A stretch of 64,000 nt of DNA from Oscillospiraceae bacterium (lineage in GTDB: Bacteria; Bacillota; Clostridia; Oscillospirales; Oscillospiraceae), in NCBI GenBank assembly GCA_017538965.1, contig JAFYHU010000015.1, forward strand, positions 62,001-126,000. Reading direction: 5' to 3'. The position numbers and the translations under genes were made by a program. The notes under the pieces were generated by a model that saw only the letters and a list, made by a program, of their open reading frames with translations, did not search any database and was not told the DNA's origin. The stretch's first letter is position 1; every line of letters starts with the position of its first letter. Shown here one piece after another: positions 26,714-34,247 of the stretch.

Positions 26714-27658
26714 TCAGGCAGCGCGCCCGTTGCGGAAGGCCGCGTCCCCGGTGAGGTTCCGGGTCAGGAAGTCGCGCGCGGTTGCGAATTCCTCTCCGAT
26801 GAAGCCCATCCTCATCAGCCAGGTGCGCATCGCGAACTTGGGGTTCTCGGTCTGCTGTGGCTTGGGGCTGGCGGTTTTGACTTCCTTCGCCATCTCACTG
26901 AGCGCGAGGCAAAGCTGGATGTAACTCCGTAATTGTCCGGCGTGTATGCCATTCTGCCGCTCGCCGTCGGGCGCGTCGAACTGGAAAAGCCGGAACTCGA
27001 TGGTACCCTTGGTGAAGGTCGCATGGTAATTGAGCATTCGATACCGTGACCGGTTGTAGTGTTGGTTGCGGCCGCAATCCTCGCCCTGGCTCGTGTACCA
27101 GATGTCCGCGAGCTTTGCCATCGTGGCGGGCTTTTTGCGGTTCAGTTCCCTGAGGAAGTTGGGGTCAACCGTGCGGCAGTAGCGGTCCATGCGGTGGCGG
27201 TCGAGCTTCAGGGCGTCGGCCAGAAGGCTTTCGTGGCTCGCCATGATGTTGGCGAGGTTGCGGAGCGTCTGCGGTGTGTGCCCCTTGGCCCCGATGTGAA
27301 TGTGGACCCCGCAGCCGCGGGTGGCGTCGCTCTTCGCGCCGGCGTGGCGCAGGCGGCGGCAAAGCTCCTGCAGGGTTTCGATGTCGCCGTAGGTCAGGAT
27401 CGGGGTGACCAGTTCACATTTGTGCAGGTCATCGCCCGCGATGCTGACGTCCAGCTGGAATTTCCACTCCCTGCCCTGCGCATCCCACGCGCTGTAGCTT
27501 GAGTAGCCGTTGCGGTAGGCGGTGTTTTCCCAGCGGCCGGTGCCGAAGTACTCGGCTGCGATCTTCGCGGCGTCCGCGCGGGTGATGTTGTTCATCTCGA
27601 CCTCGACCCCAATGGTCTGCTTCTTCATTTCAGTCTGCTGGCGCTCGGTGTTTTTCAT
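26714..27658 (-). CDS. Putative amidoligase (COOH-NH2 ligase, glutamine-synthetase-like fold)
   Basis: Motifs of the phage/bacterial amidoligase family are clear: GVEVEMN (about residues 17-23), KCELVTPIL (about 80-88), GCGVHIHIGA (about 114-123) and GTIEFRLFQF (about 217-226). These acidic and His residues bind Mg-ATP in the glutamine-synthetase-like fold. Such enzymes are predicted to join a carboxylate to an amine; the substrate is unknown. The last 45 residues (MRTWLMRMGFIGEE, then FLTRNLTGDAAF) are an added module also present in the products at 28021-28806 and 1888-2667. A GGAGG site precedes the ATG. It is followed by the cyclotransferase and zinc-ribbon genes. Confidence 0.88.
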   Translation of the reverse strand: MKNTERQQTEMKKQTIGVEVEMNNITRADAAKIAAEYFGTGRWENTAYRNGYSSYSAWDAQGREWKFQLDVSIAGDDLHKCELVTPILTYGDIETLQELCRRLRHAGAKSDATRGCGVHIHIGAKGHTPQTLRNLANIMASHESLLADALKLDRHRMDRYCRTVDPNFLRELNRKKPATMAKLADIWYTSQGEDCGRNQHYNRSRYRMLNYHATFTKGTIEFRLFQFDAPDGERQNGIHAGQLRSYIQLCLALSEMAKEVKTASPKPQQTENPKFAMRTWLMRMGFIGEEFATARDFLTRNLTGDAAFRNGRAA

Positions 27659-27729
27659 GGCTTTGTCCTCCGTTTTCCTTGTGTTTTGGGGCTTTTTCTC
27701 CCCTTCGGTAGTGACATATTTGCTCTACT

Positions 27730-27758
27730 GGGCCCGAATAGCAAGTTAATTCGAGCCC
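27730..27758 (-). promoter_or_regulatory. Conserved stem-loop, copy B, ahead of the amidoligase
   Basis: On the minus strand GGGCTCGAAT pairs with ATTCGGGCCC (10 pairs, one G-U) around the loop TAACTTGCT. This is the most stable of the three copies. It lies 72 bases before the amidoligase ATG. Lack of a T-run argues against a terminator. Confidence 0.65.
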
Positions 27759-27796
27759 ATAGAACCCACAAAGATACAGCCATGAAATTGTGTATT

Positions 27797-28024
27797 TTAG
27801 CGCGGTTTGACCTTGCGCACGACGTCCTCCCCATAGACCACGTTGAGGCCGGAACCGTTCTGCCAGCGCATGATCAGGCTGGCGGTATCGTCCACGCCCA
27901 GCACTTCGCCGAGGGTACCGGCGGGCGGGGCCTGCGGGTCGTCCATCTTCACCAGCTCCACGATGGTGCCGGCGGGGTACTCCCGCCGGACGCGCTCCAC
28001 CGTTTCTCTGTCAGGGAACCTCAT
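27797..28024 (-). CDS. DUF4314-family protein, 75 aa
   Basis: A small SH3-like beta-barrel protein: MRFPDRETVERVRREYPAGT, ELVKMDDPQAPPAGTLGEVL, MRWQNGSGLNVVYGED. The DUF4314 pattern is frequent in Clostridia mobile elements. Function unknown. Its ATG overlaps the stop of the 28021-28806 gene by 4 bases (ATGA), so it is translated with it. Confidence 0.87.
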   Translation of the reverse strand: MRFPDRETVERVRREYPAGTIVELVKMDDPQAPPAGTLGEVLGVDDTASLIMRWQNGSGLNVVYGEDVVRKVKPR

Positions 28025-28806
28025 GCTTCCACCTCCGTTTCCGCTGCCTTCGCAGCCTTCGCGGCGTCGCGCTTTGCCTTCTGTGCTGCGAAGAATGCGT
28101 CGGCGGCTGCCTTGTTCGGGAAAGCGGACGCGCCGGAGAGGTTCTTCAGCAGGATCTTGCGCTGCGCCTTGCAGGTGTTCCCGATGAACCCCAGCCGCAG
28201 GAGGAATCCCCGGAAGGCGTACTTTTCGGATTCCACTTCCTTCTCGGTGGCGGTGACGCGCTTCGCTTCTTTCGCCATTTTGCAAATCGCCGCGATGAAC
28301 GCGGTGTAGGCCTGCGCCTCGTCTGGCGAAGGCATCCGGCTCCACCACGGGAACCGCACCGTGCCGTCCGATGCCTGAATGGTCAGCTGGTCCGCGCCGA
28401 GCGCCTTCTGGATCAGCTTTGCCTTGGAGTCCACCAGCTTCTGCAGGCGGTCAAGGCTGTCCGGGTTGAAGCCGTCCAGCGGCAGGCTGATCGTCAGCCC
28501 GTCGGTGTCGGTCGCGCCAAACTCCGTGGCCTCCTCCGCGGGAGCGCCGGTGTCTTCCCCGAGGTCGAAAGCCTGGGCTTCAAAGCCCTCCGCAGCCAGA
28601 GCGACGATCAGGGTGTTGACCGCCTCGCGTTCTCCGGTGCTGACCCGTCCGGCCTTGTCGATGGTGAAGCCGCCGACGCGGTAGGCGCAGGACGGCACGC
28701 CGAGGTACTTCGCTTCCGCCTGGGCGAAGGCGCTGACGGCTTTGACCAGCCGCTTGCGCTCGTCGCCCGTTACGTTGAAGTCAAGGGTAAATGTTCTCTG
28801 TTCCAT
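28021..28806 (-). CDS. Phage 'virulence-like' protein sharing a module with the amidoligase
   Basis: A 261-residue soluble protein. An N-terminal part (TFTLDFNVTGDERKRLVKAV, then YLGVPSCAYRVGGFTIDKAG) resembles the 1888-2667 product. The C-terminal part has YAFRGFLLRLGFIGN and LLKNLSGASAFPNK, the module shared by three proteins of this prophage. The end is rich in Lys and Ala. A GGAGG site precedes the ATG. It is coupled by 4-bp overlap to the DUF4314 gene, with the amidoligase next in line. No enzymatic motif is visible. It may be an accessory to amidoligase chemistry, inferred from the shared module and synteny. Confidence 0.72.
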   Translation of the reverse strand: MEQRTFTLDFNVTGDERKRLVKAVSAFAQAEAKYLGVPSCAYRVGGFTIDKAGRVSTGEREAVNTLIVALAAEGFEAQAFDLGEDTGAPAEEATEFGATDTDGLTISLPLDGFNPDSLDRLQKLVDSKAKLIQKALGADQLTIQASDGTVRFPWWSRMPSPDEAQAYTAFIAAICKMAKEAKRVTATEKEVESEKYAFRGFLLRLGFIGNTCKAQRKILLKNLSGASAFPNKAAADAFFAAQKAKRDAAKAAKAAETEVEA

Positions 28807-28850
28807 GTGGGAACCTCCTTTGAATTTGGTATGGTATTCATCCCTCTTCC

Positions 28851-28879
28851 GGGCTCATAAAGCAAGTTAATTCAGAGCC
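28851..28879 (-). promoter_or_regulatory. Conserved stem-loop, copy C
   Basis: On the minus strand GGCTC pairs with GAGCC around TTAACTTGCT, 45 bases before the 28806 start codon. It shares the loop core with copies A and B although the stems differ in sequence, a sign that structure is kept. Confidence 0.58.
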
Positions 28880-28906
28880 ATCCGGGGGAGAATACCCGCC
28901 AGACAT

Positions 28907-30655
28907 TTACCCCTGTAACTGGTCACAGTACACAATCCCCGCCAGCACGAACCACGCCACGCTCAGGCAGATGCCGTTTCCCCAAAGGCGGTATTCGGCA
29001 CTATCCAGATGCGGATTCTTAAGCCATTTCACGATCTGGGCGCGGGTCCTGGGCTTTTTCGCGCCGGTGACCACCCTGCGGTGCGTCTCAAAGACCTCCG
29101 TCCAGAAGGCGATGTCCTCCTCCGTGGGCTCCGGTGTTTCCAGTCCCCGGCACCACCAGTCCGGGAAGCCCTGGAGCCGGGCGCACTCGGTCGGCGTCAG
29201 GCGGCGCACGATATAGTACGGCTCCGCGCTCACCACCGGCGGCTCCTTGTACTCGGTCGCCACCAGTGTGTCGATGGCGGGCGCGTCCGAGAATTTGGTC
29301 AGGTGCGAATTCTTCGTGCCGTGGTAGACCGGTGCTGCCACGCCCTGCTGATCAGTTCCCGTGAGCGTAAAGGCGACATTCTCTCCGACACCCTTTCCCC
29401 GCGGATCATTTTCATCGGAACGGCCGATCATGTTCCCCTGCAGGGAATACGCCTTCTCTACCACGGCGATCCCACCCTGGTGGCAGCCGGGATGCCCGCA
29501 CTGCGCGTCCAGCGTCCGGCTGGTATCCGCCTCATAGATCCCGGCATGGGGATTGTCCGAGAGCATGGCATGGCTCTGATCGGAACTGATGCCGAAAGCG
29601 ACCGGCCCGTCCGGTGCCATGATGATCGGGACATTCCCACCACCGGTGCCCATGCGGGTCGCCAGCGTCTGGACGATTCCGTCCTCCGCGATACCGATCC
29701 TTGAGTCAGCGGGATGATGCTCCAGCGCGATGGCCGCGGGCACGACACCGGCGCGCAGCGTGGGCGAGGTTTCTTCCTCATAGCCGATGGTGCGGCTCTT
29801 CGCGGAATGCTCCGTGCAGAAGCCCGCCGCCATCACTGCCGGGTGGTTGTCATGGTCCTGCGCCACCAGCGTCCCGGCCACATCGACCGTCAGGGATACA
29901 CCGCTGGAGCCCTGCGGGTTCAGGCAGAGAGCAGGCCCGCCTGCCTCTCCAGCGCCAGCTTCAGGATCACGGGCAGCTCTTTTCCACGCTTCGAAGCCCT
30001 CCGGAGAATACCCAGACAGGCCTTCGGACTTAAATAATATGTCTCCGGCACGTTCGCCTCCAAAATCTGCGACAAGAAAGATTCTTGCCCTTCTCTGGGG
30101 TACACCCCAGAACTGAGCGTCGAAAAGGCGGTATGCCACGCTCCATCCGTCACCCAGGTACACGTCGGCGTAGGGCCATCCGCCTTTACCAGGCGCAGGC
30201 ACCTCGCAGGACGGTTCTTTGACGCCGATGACCGCTTCGAGGACTGCCTTGAAATCCTCTCCGTTGTTGCTGCTGAAAGCGCCGGGGACATTTTCCCAGA
30301 CGCAGAATCTCGGATACACATTATGCGTACTCTCCCTCATTTCCCTGATGATACGGATGGCCTGATGGAACAGGCCGCTCCGCTCCCCGTCCAGCCCGGC
30401 CCGCTTGCCGGCGACCGACATATCCTGGCACGGGCTTCCGAATGTGATGATGTCCACCGGCGGCAGGTCGCTGCCCAAAAGCTGTGACACATCCCCGTAA
30501 TGCTTCATGCCCGGCAGGCGCTTCGTGGTGACGCGGATGGCGAAGGGCTCCACCTCCGACGCCCAGACCGGCTCAATGCCGGAGAGGATGCCCGCCAGGG
30601 GAAAGCCCCCGCTGCCGTCAAAGAGGCTGCCGAGGGTCAGATGTTTATCCCGCAT
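28907..30655 (-). CDS. DNA cytosine-5 methyltransferase
   Basis: A 582-residue C5 methylase. It has motif I LTLGSLFDGSGGFPLAG, motif IV TFGSPCQDMSVAGKR with the catalytic Cys, motif VI VWENVPGAF, motif VIII QRRARIFLV, and a C-terminal PTECARLQGFPDWW (motif IX/X area). Between them lies a long variable target-recognition region containing repeated xSPTLRAG/TSRTLDAQ/FTLTGTDQQ stretches, usual for phage multi-target enzymes. The start at 30655 (MRDKHLTLG) overlaps the preceding methylase gene by 11 bases. It probably protects phage DNA from host restriction, using S-adenosylmethionine. Confidence 0.95.
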   Translation of the reverse strand: MRDKHLTLGSLFDGSGGFPLAGILSGIEPVWASEVEPFAIRVTTKRLPGMKHYGDVSQLLGSDLPPVDIITFGSPCQDMSVAGKRAGLDGERSGLFHQAIRIIREMRESTHNVYPRFCVWENVPGAFSSNNGEDFKAVLEAVIGVKEPSCEVPAPGKGGWPYADVYLGDGWSVAYRLFDAQFWGVPQRRARIFLVADFGGERAGDILFKSEGLSGYSPEGFEAWKRAARDPEAGAGEAGGPALCLNPQGSSGVSLTVDVAGTLVAQDHDNHPAVMAAGFCTEHSAKSRTIGYEEETSPTLRAGVVPAAIALEHHPADSRIGIAEDGIVQTLATRMGTGGGNVPIIMAPDGPVAFGISSDQSHAMLSDNPHAGIYEADTSRTLDAQCGHPGCHQGGIAVVEKAYSLQGNMIGRSDENDPRGKGVGENVAFTLTGTDQQGVAAPVYHGTKNSHLTKFSDAPAIDTLVATEYKEPPVVSAEPYYIVRRLTPTECARLQGFPDWWCRGLETPEPTEEDIAFWTEVFETHRRVVTGAKKPRTRAQIVKWLKNPHLDSAEYRLWGNGICLSVAWFVLAGIVYCDQLQG

Positions 30656-31904
30656 TCTCCGCCACCTCCATCCGTGCTTTCGCGTCCTCATAGGACAGCC
30701 GCTCGCCGCCGCGCAGTAGATACACCTCCGCGTCAGGAACCGACGCCCGGAACCGCTCCACCGCCACGTCCACGAATTTCTGTTCCAGCTCCACGCCATA
30801 GCAGATCCGCCCGGTCTGCTCACAGGCGATCAGGGTGGACGCGCTGCCGAGGAAGCCGTCCAGCACCAGGCCGTTGGTCATGGTGCACTGGCGAATCAGA
30901 TAGGCGATCAGCGGCACCGGCTTTGAGGACGGATGGCCGAAGCCCTCGGTCTCCGAATCCTTGATGCCGTCAAACTCGAACACGGCGGTCTGCTTCTGAT
31001 CGCCGTACCAGATGTGCTTGCCGTCCTTACGCCAGCCGAAAATGATCGGCTCCATGTTGAACTTCCAGTCCGTGCGCATGAACGGCGCTCGGGGTTTCTT
31101 CCAGACCAGGCCGGCGCCGACCTTGAAACCGGCATCCTCGAAAGCGTCATAAAACACGCGGGTCTTCATGGTTGCGTAGAACTCGTAGATGGAGGCGTCC
31201 TTCGCCATCGCGTTTTTGAAGTTGGAAAAGACCTTCATCAGAAACTCGTAGGCCTGCTTATCGTCCAGGTTGTCGTTGGCGATGGTGCCGGACTTGTTTT
31301 TCAGCTCCACGAAGTACGGCGCGTCCGTGCAGACAAGGTTCACCTTCGTGTCACCGAGCAAATCGGCGAAGGTTGCCGGGTCGGTGGAATCGCCGCAGAT
31401 GACCGTGTGCTTTCCCAGATGCCAGATGTCTCCAGGCAAAGAAAAAGCGGGCCTGTTCAGCTCCGCTTCCACATCAAAATCATCATCTTCGCCTTCGTCT
31501 TTGAACAGCGCCGCCAGTTCCTTCTCGTCAAAGCCGGTCAGGAGCGGATCATAGTCCATCTCCTGCAAAGCCTCGATCTCCACGCGCAGCATCTCTTCAT
31601 CCCATCCGGCGTCCAGCGCCATGCGGTTGTCCGCCAGGATGTACGCTTTCTTCTGCGCCTCGGTCAGGTGGTCGGCATAGACGCAGGGCACCTCGGTGAT
31701 GCCCTCCTCCTTCGCCGCCATAATCCTGCCGTGACCGGCGATCACATTGAAGTCACGGTCGATGATGACGGGGTTGACGAAGCCAAATTCCCGCAAAGAA
31801 GCCCGGAGCTTCTTGATCTGCTCCGGGCTGTGCGTCCTCGCGTTATTGATATACGGGATCAGTTTTTCAACCGGCACCCGCTCCATTTCAGAAGTCATAT
31901 TCAT
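30645..31904 (-). CDS. ParB-like plus adenine/cytosine-N4 DNA methylase fusion
   Basis: The N-terminal ParB/sulfiredoxin-type domain (residues 5-95) has LIPYINNARTHSPEQIKKL and VIAGHGRIMAAKE. The C-terminal methylase domain has TDAPYF in place of the usual (D/N)PPY motif IV, and LDGFLGSASTLIACE for the cofactor-binding motif. The altered motif IV (Ala for Pro) is unusual but keeps Asp and Tyr. The start at 31904 overlaps the MetK stop by 4 bases. Fusions of ParB-like and methylase domains are common in Firmicutes phages. Modification of phage DNA is the likely role. Confidence 0.92.
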   Translation of the reverse strand: MNMTSEMERVPVEKLIPYINNARTHSPEQIKKLRASLREFGFVNPVIIDRDFNVIAGHGRIMAAKEEGITEVPCVYADHLTEAQKKAYILADNRMALDAGWDEEMLRVEIEALQEMDYDPLLTGFDEKELAALFKDEGEDDDFDVEAELNRPAFSLPGDIWHLGKHTVICGDSTDPATFADLLGDTKVNLVCTDAPYFVELKNKSGTIANDNLDDKQAYEFLMKVFSNFKNAMAKDASIYEFYATMKTRVFYDAFEDAGFKVGAGLVWKKPRAPFMRTDWKFNMEPIIFGWRKDGKHIWYGDQKQTAVFEFDGIKDSETEGFGHPSSKPVPLIAYLIRQCTMTNGLVLDGFLGSASTLIACEQTGRICYGVELEQKFVDVAVERFRASVPDAEVYLLRGGERLSYEDAKARMEVAENAG

Positions 31905-32689
31905 CGTACAAGCCCCCATTCCGCAAACGCCTCAAAGCCGCCGAGGTTGCGGATGTATTCCCGCGCCTCCTCCACGATCTGGGAGTACGGCAGGTCGTCA
32001 ACAGTGTCGTCGCCTATGGCACAGCAAAGCTCCACGGGCTGCCCGGTGCGCTGGGCTTTCAGGAATGCGTGGATATTGACGGACACATCCGCCTTGGACA
32101 GATCCTTCCCGTGCAGGCCGCCGCCCGTAACGGAGTCCGCCATGTCGCTGCCCAGCTTACGGTTGGTCGCGCCGCTGTCCACGTCGCTGCCGCCGGTCCA
32201 GTCGCCGAGCGGGTTGACAGTCGCGCCGGGATACAGCGCCGAGAGCGTTGCCGCCGATGCGTTGCTCTGGCAGATGATCAGGCGTCCACCGTCCAGAATA
32301 TATTTCCCGTCGTATGGCCAAGCGGCAAAGATCACCCTGGCGATCCGCGCCAGCTCCGTCTGCTCCTGCGTCACGGGCACGCCCCTGAAGATACCGTTGT
32401 CACCGCAGCGGATGGTGGAGGCCTGATTCTGAGCAAGATGTACATCCTGCGGCACTTCCACATAATCCGCGAAGACGCCGTCCCCGGCGATACGGGTCAC
32501 GGTCTTCTCAACAAAGTCCCGCGGGATGCGCACCGAGGTCTCGGCAATGATATGGCACATGCCATGACCGAGCAAAACCTCCACCGCGATGCGGGGATTC
32601 TCCTCCTGGCTGTAAGCGTAGTCGACCAGGGCTCCGGCGATCCGATCCGCCACCTTGTCCGGATGATCGGGATTCACTTTCTCATACAT
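31901..32689 (-). CDS. metK: Phage S-adenosylmethionine synthetase-like protein
   Basis: A compact relative of methionine adenosyltransferase. It has VNPDHPDKVADRIAGALVDY (the HPDK ATP/methionine site), GHGMCHIIAETSV, RCGDNGIFRG and SDVDSGATNRKLGSDMADSV, followed by GGGLHGKDLSKADVSV. At 262 residues it is about two thirds of the usual 390, missing part of the middle and C-terminal domains. It would make the methyl donor from ATP and methionine. It is coupled by ATGA overlap to a DNA methylase, with a second methylase next, implying local supply of cofactor. A structured leader precedes it at 32732-32799. The ATG at 32689 follows GGAGGG. Confidence 0.9.
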   Translation of the reverse strand: MYEKVNPDHPDKVADRIAGALVDYAYSQEENPRIAVEVLLGHGMCHIIAETSVRIPRDFVEKTVTRIAGDGVFADYVEVPQDVHLAQNQASTIRCGDNGIFRGVPVTQEQTELARIARVIFAAWPYDGKYILDGGRLIICQSNASAATLSALYPGATVNPLGDWTGGSDVDSGATNRKLGSDMADSVTGGGLHGKDLSKADVSVNIHAFLKAQRTGQPVELCCAIGDDTVDDLPYSQIVEEAREYIRNLGGFEAFAEWGLVR

Positions 32690-32731
32690 ACTCTTTCCCT
32701 CCATGAATGTGTTATTATGGGTTTGCGGGTA

Positions 32732-32799
32732 TCGCTGGCCTTAGTCACACTGCTTCGCTCGGCAGGCGCGTTCCTGCTCCACGGTAGCGTTGCCAGCGA
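32732..32799 (-). promoter_or_regulatory. Structured leader upstream of phage metK (riboswitch-like)
   Basis: On the minus strand TCGCTGG (32793-32799) pairs with CCAGCGA (32732-32738). Inside, CGCT pairs with AGCG (32786-32789 with 32756-32759) and GCAGG with CCTGC (32773-32777 with 32762-32766). The result is a nested structure about 40 bases before the metK ribosome binding site. I do not recognise a known SAM riboswitch class. Regulation of metK by it is inference. Confidence 0.45.
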
Positions 32800-32833
32800 A
32801 TGGGGGCGGGAGCGCAGACCTGCCACTTTTTAA

Positions 32834-33385
32834 TCAGTTCCCCCTTGCTCTGAGCAGTCTCTCCATCAGGTCATCCTGCGGCGAAGCGCCACTCTCATAA
32901 TCCGCGGAGCAGTTTTCCTTCACGATCTGGAAGATCTCATTCCACAGCCGGATTGCCTGGTTCATGTACTGGATACCGATGTTGATAAACGGACTGGGAA
33001 TCGGTTTATTGGTCGTCGGGTGCTTTCCCAAAAATCCGAGCTTGCTGGTCATTTCTTCACACTGTATCCAGCGGGCGCTGCTCATGGCGTACCGCTCGAT
33101 CAGTGCGGGCGACACCTTGGCGGCACAGCCGATATTCTTCAGCCACTGCCAGGTTTCCTCATAAATCTCCTTTGCCTGCAGGGGATTTCCGTCACGCTGA
33201 TCGGCGGACAGGAAGTCATGGGGCTTTGGCATATCCGCGCCTTCCATCTCCGGGATGTCGAGCACCTCCAGCGGCCGGCCGCCCGGATTCCCCGCAGCGG
33301 CCTTATCCTTGACGGCGGACTTTTTCCGGCCGGCGCCGGGTCTTGCGCCGCCCCTGCCGCCGATGTTGTTTGATTTCGTGGGCAT
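32834..33385 (-). CDS. Terminase small subunit (P27-type)
   Basis: 183 residues. It has a basic Gly-rich N-terminus (GGARPGAGRKKSAVKDKAA), LSADQRDGNPLQAKEIYEET, ALIERYAMSSARWIQCEEMT and GKHPTTNKPIPSPFINI, the conserved core of P27-family small terminases. It binds phage DNA to start packaging. The HNH nuclease lies just upstream as usual, but the large subunit gene is 7.3 kb downstream beyond the methylase and amidoligase cargo. Confidence 0.93.
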   Translation of the reverse strand: MPTKSNNIGGRGGARPGAGRKKSAVKDKAAAGNPGGRPLEVLDIPEMEGADMPKPHDFLSADQRDGNPLQAKEIYEETWQWLKNIGCAAKVSPALIERYAMSSARWIQCEEMTSKLGFLGKHPTTNKPIPSPFINIGIQYMNQAIRLWNEIFQIVKENCSADYESGASPQDDLMERLLRARGN

Positions 33386-33511
33386 GGTTTTCTCACCGTC
33401 CTTTCCAGGGACCCTTAATTACCCTTCAGATTTCGCCTTTTTCGCACGCGGCAGGGGCCGACGGTCTCCGTCACGCTTCGCCACAGAGAAGTGAGCCCGG
33501 CCCCGGGGCGG

Positions 33512-33733
33512 TCACACACGCCGGTTCCACGACTCCACGGCCAGTCGCTCTGCCTCGGTGGAGGCGTTGCGCGTGCCGTAGTCCTCCAGCTTGTAGCGGC
33601 CCGAGCGCGCGTTGCACTCGGTGCAGCGCACGAAGGCGACCCTCGTGGTCTGCGCGTTGATGAATGCTCTGTGTTTACGTTCCAGGTATGCTTCGCCGCC
33701 GCAGTGCGGGCAGGGTTTCAGGTTGTAGTACAT
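33512..33733 (-). CDS. Lar-like restriction alleviation zinc-ribbon protein
   Basis: A 73-residue protein with LKPCPHCGGEAYLERKH, FVRCTECNARSGRYK and a final ESWNRRV. This CPxCG...CxxC...W(N)R pattern is that of the Lar family of phage proteins, which in lambdoid phages relieve type I restriction. The ATG at 33733 follows GAAAGG at good spacing. The 126 bases between it and the small terminase show no gene. Function here is assumed from family; it is notable that a type I system lies in the same window. Confidence 0.8.
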   Translation of the reverse strand: MYYNLKPCPHCGGEAYLERKHRAFINAQTTRVAFVRCTECNARSGRYKLEDYGTRNASTEAERLAVESWNRRV

Positions 33734-33754
33734 GGCTCCCATCCTTTCTCTTTC

Positions 33755-34114
33755 TCAGTAGTGGTACACCGGATCGTGGTCCTCACTCCGTGTCTTCCGG
33801 CTGTGACAGCTGTGGCAGAGCGCCTGCCAGTTGTTCTCATCCCAGAACAGCACAGGGTCACCACGGTGCGGTATGATGTGATCAACGTCGGTGGCGCGGA
33901 CGTACCATCCGTCCTTCATACACATGACGCAGAGAGGGTGCTTCTCAAGGTAGCGCCGGCGCGCCCTGTTCCATTTGGAACCGTAGCCACGCCCACCGGC
34001 GGACCGGCTCTCTTCCGGGTGCAGCGCCGCGTGCTCATCGCAGTATTTCTTTCCCCTGGGCACCAGCCTCGGACAGCCGGGATGCGAACAGGGATGGTCC
34101 GGGAATCGCGGCAT
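33755..34114 (-). CDS. HNH endonuclease (packaging-associated)
   Basis: 119 residues. Features are CSHPGCPRLVPRGKKYCDEH (a first metal-binding pair), GSKWNRARRRYLEKHPLCVM, then the nuclease core ATDVDHIIPHRGD with NNWQALCHSCHSRKT. HNH proteins next to small terminase genes are needed for packaging in several HK97-type phages. The ATG at 34114 follows GGGAGG. A longer frame to 34261 would run into the opposite-strand promoter and is not used. Confidence 0.93.
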   Translation of the reverse strand: MPRFPDHPCSHPGCPRLVPRGKKYCDEHAALHPEESRSAGGRGYGSKWNRARRRYLEKHPLCVMCMKDGWYVRATDVDHIIPHRGDPVLFWDENNWQALCHSCHSRKTRSEDHDPVYHY

Positions 34115-34188
34115 GTGGAAGACCTCCCTCAGCTTGAAGCGGAGAATGTACCAGCATTGCTCCGCGTAGGAAACGCGCCTGTACGGCA

Positions 34189-34218
34189 TTGCGAAAACAC
34201 CGCTTTCTGTGGTATAAT
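34189..34218 (+). promoter_or_regulatory. Sigma-70 promoter for the 34248-34457 gene
   Basis: TTGCGA (34189-34194), an 18-base spacer and a perfect TATAAT (34213-34218), with an AAGGAGG site and ATG following 20-30 bases downstream on the plus strand. Confidence 0.75.
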
Positions 34219-34247
34219 GCCGCCACCACATACAAGGAGGTACCCTT

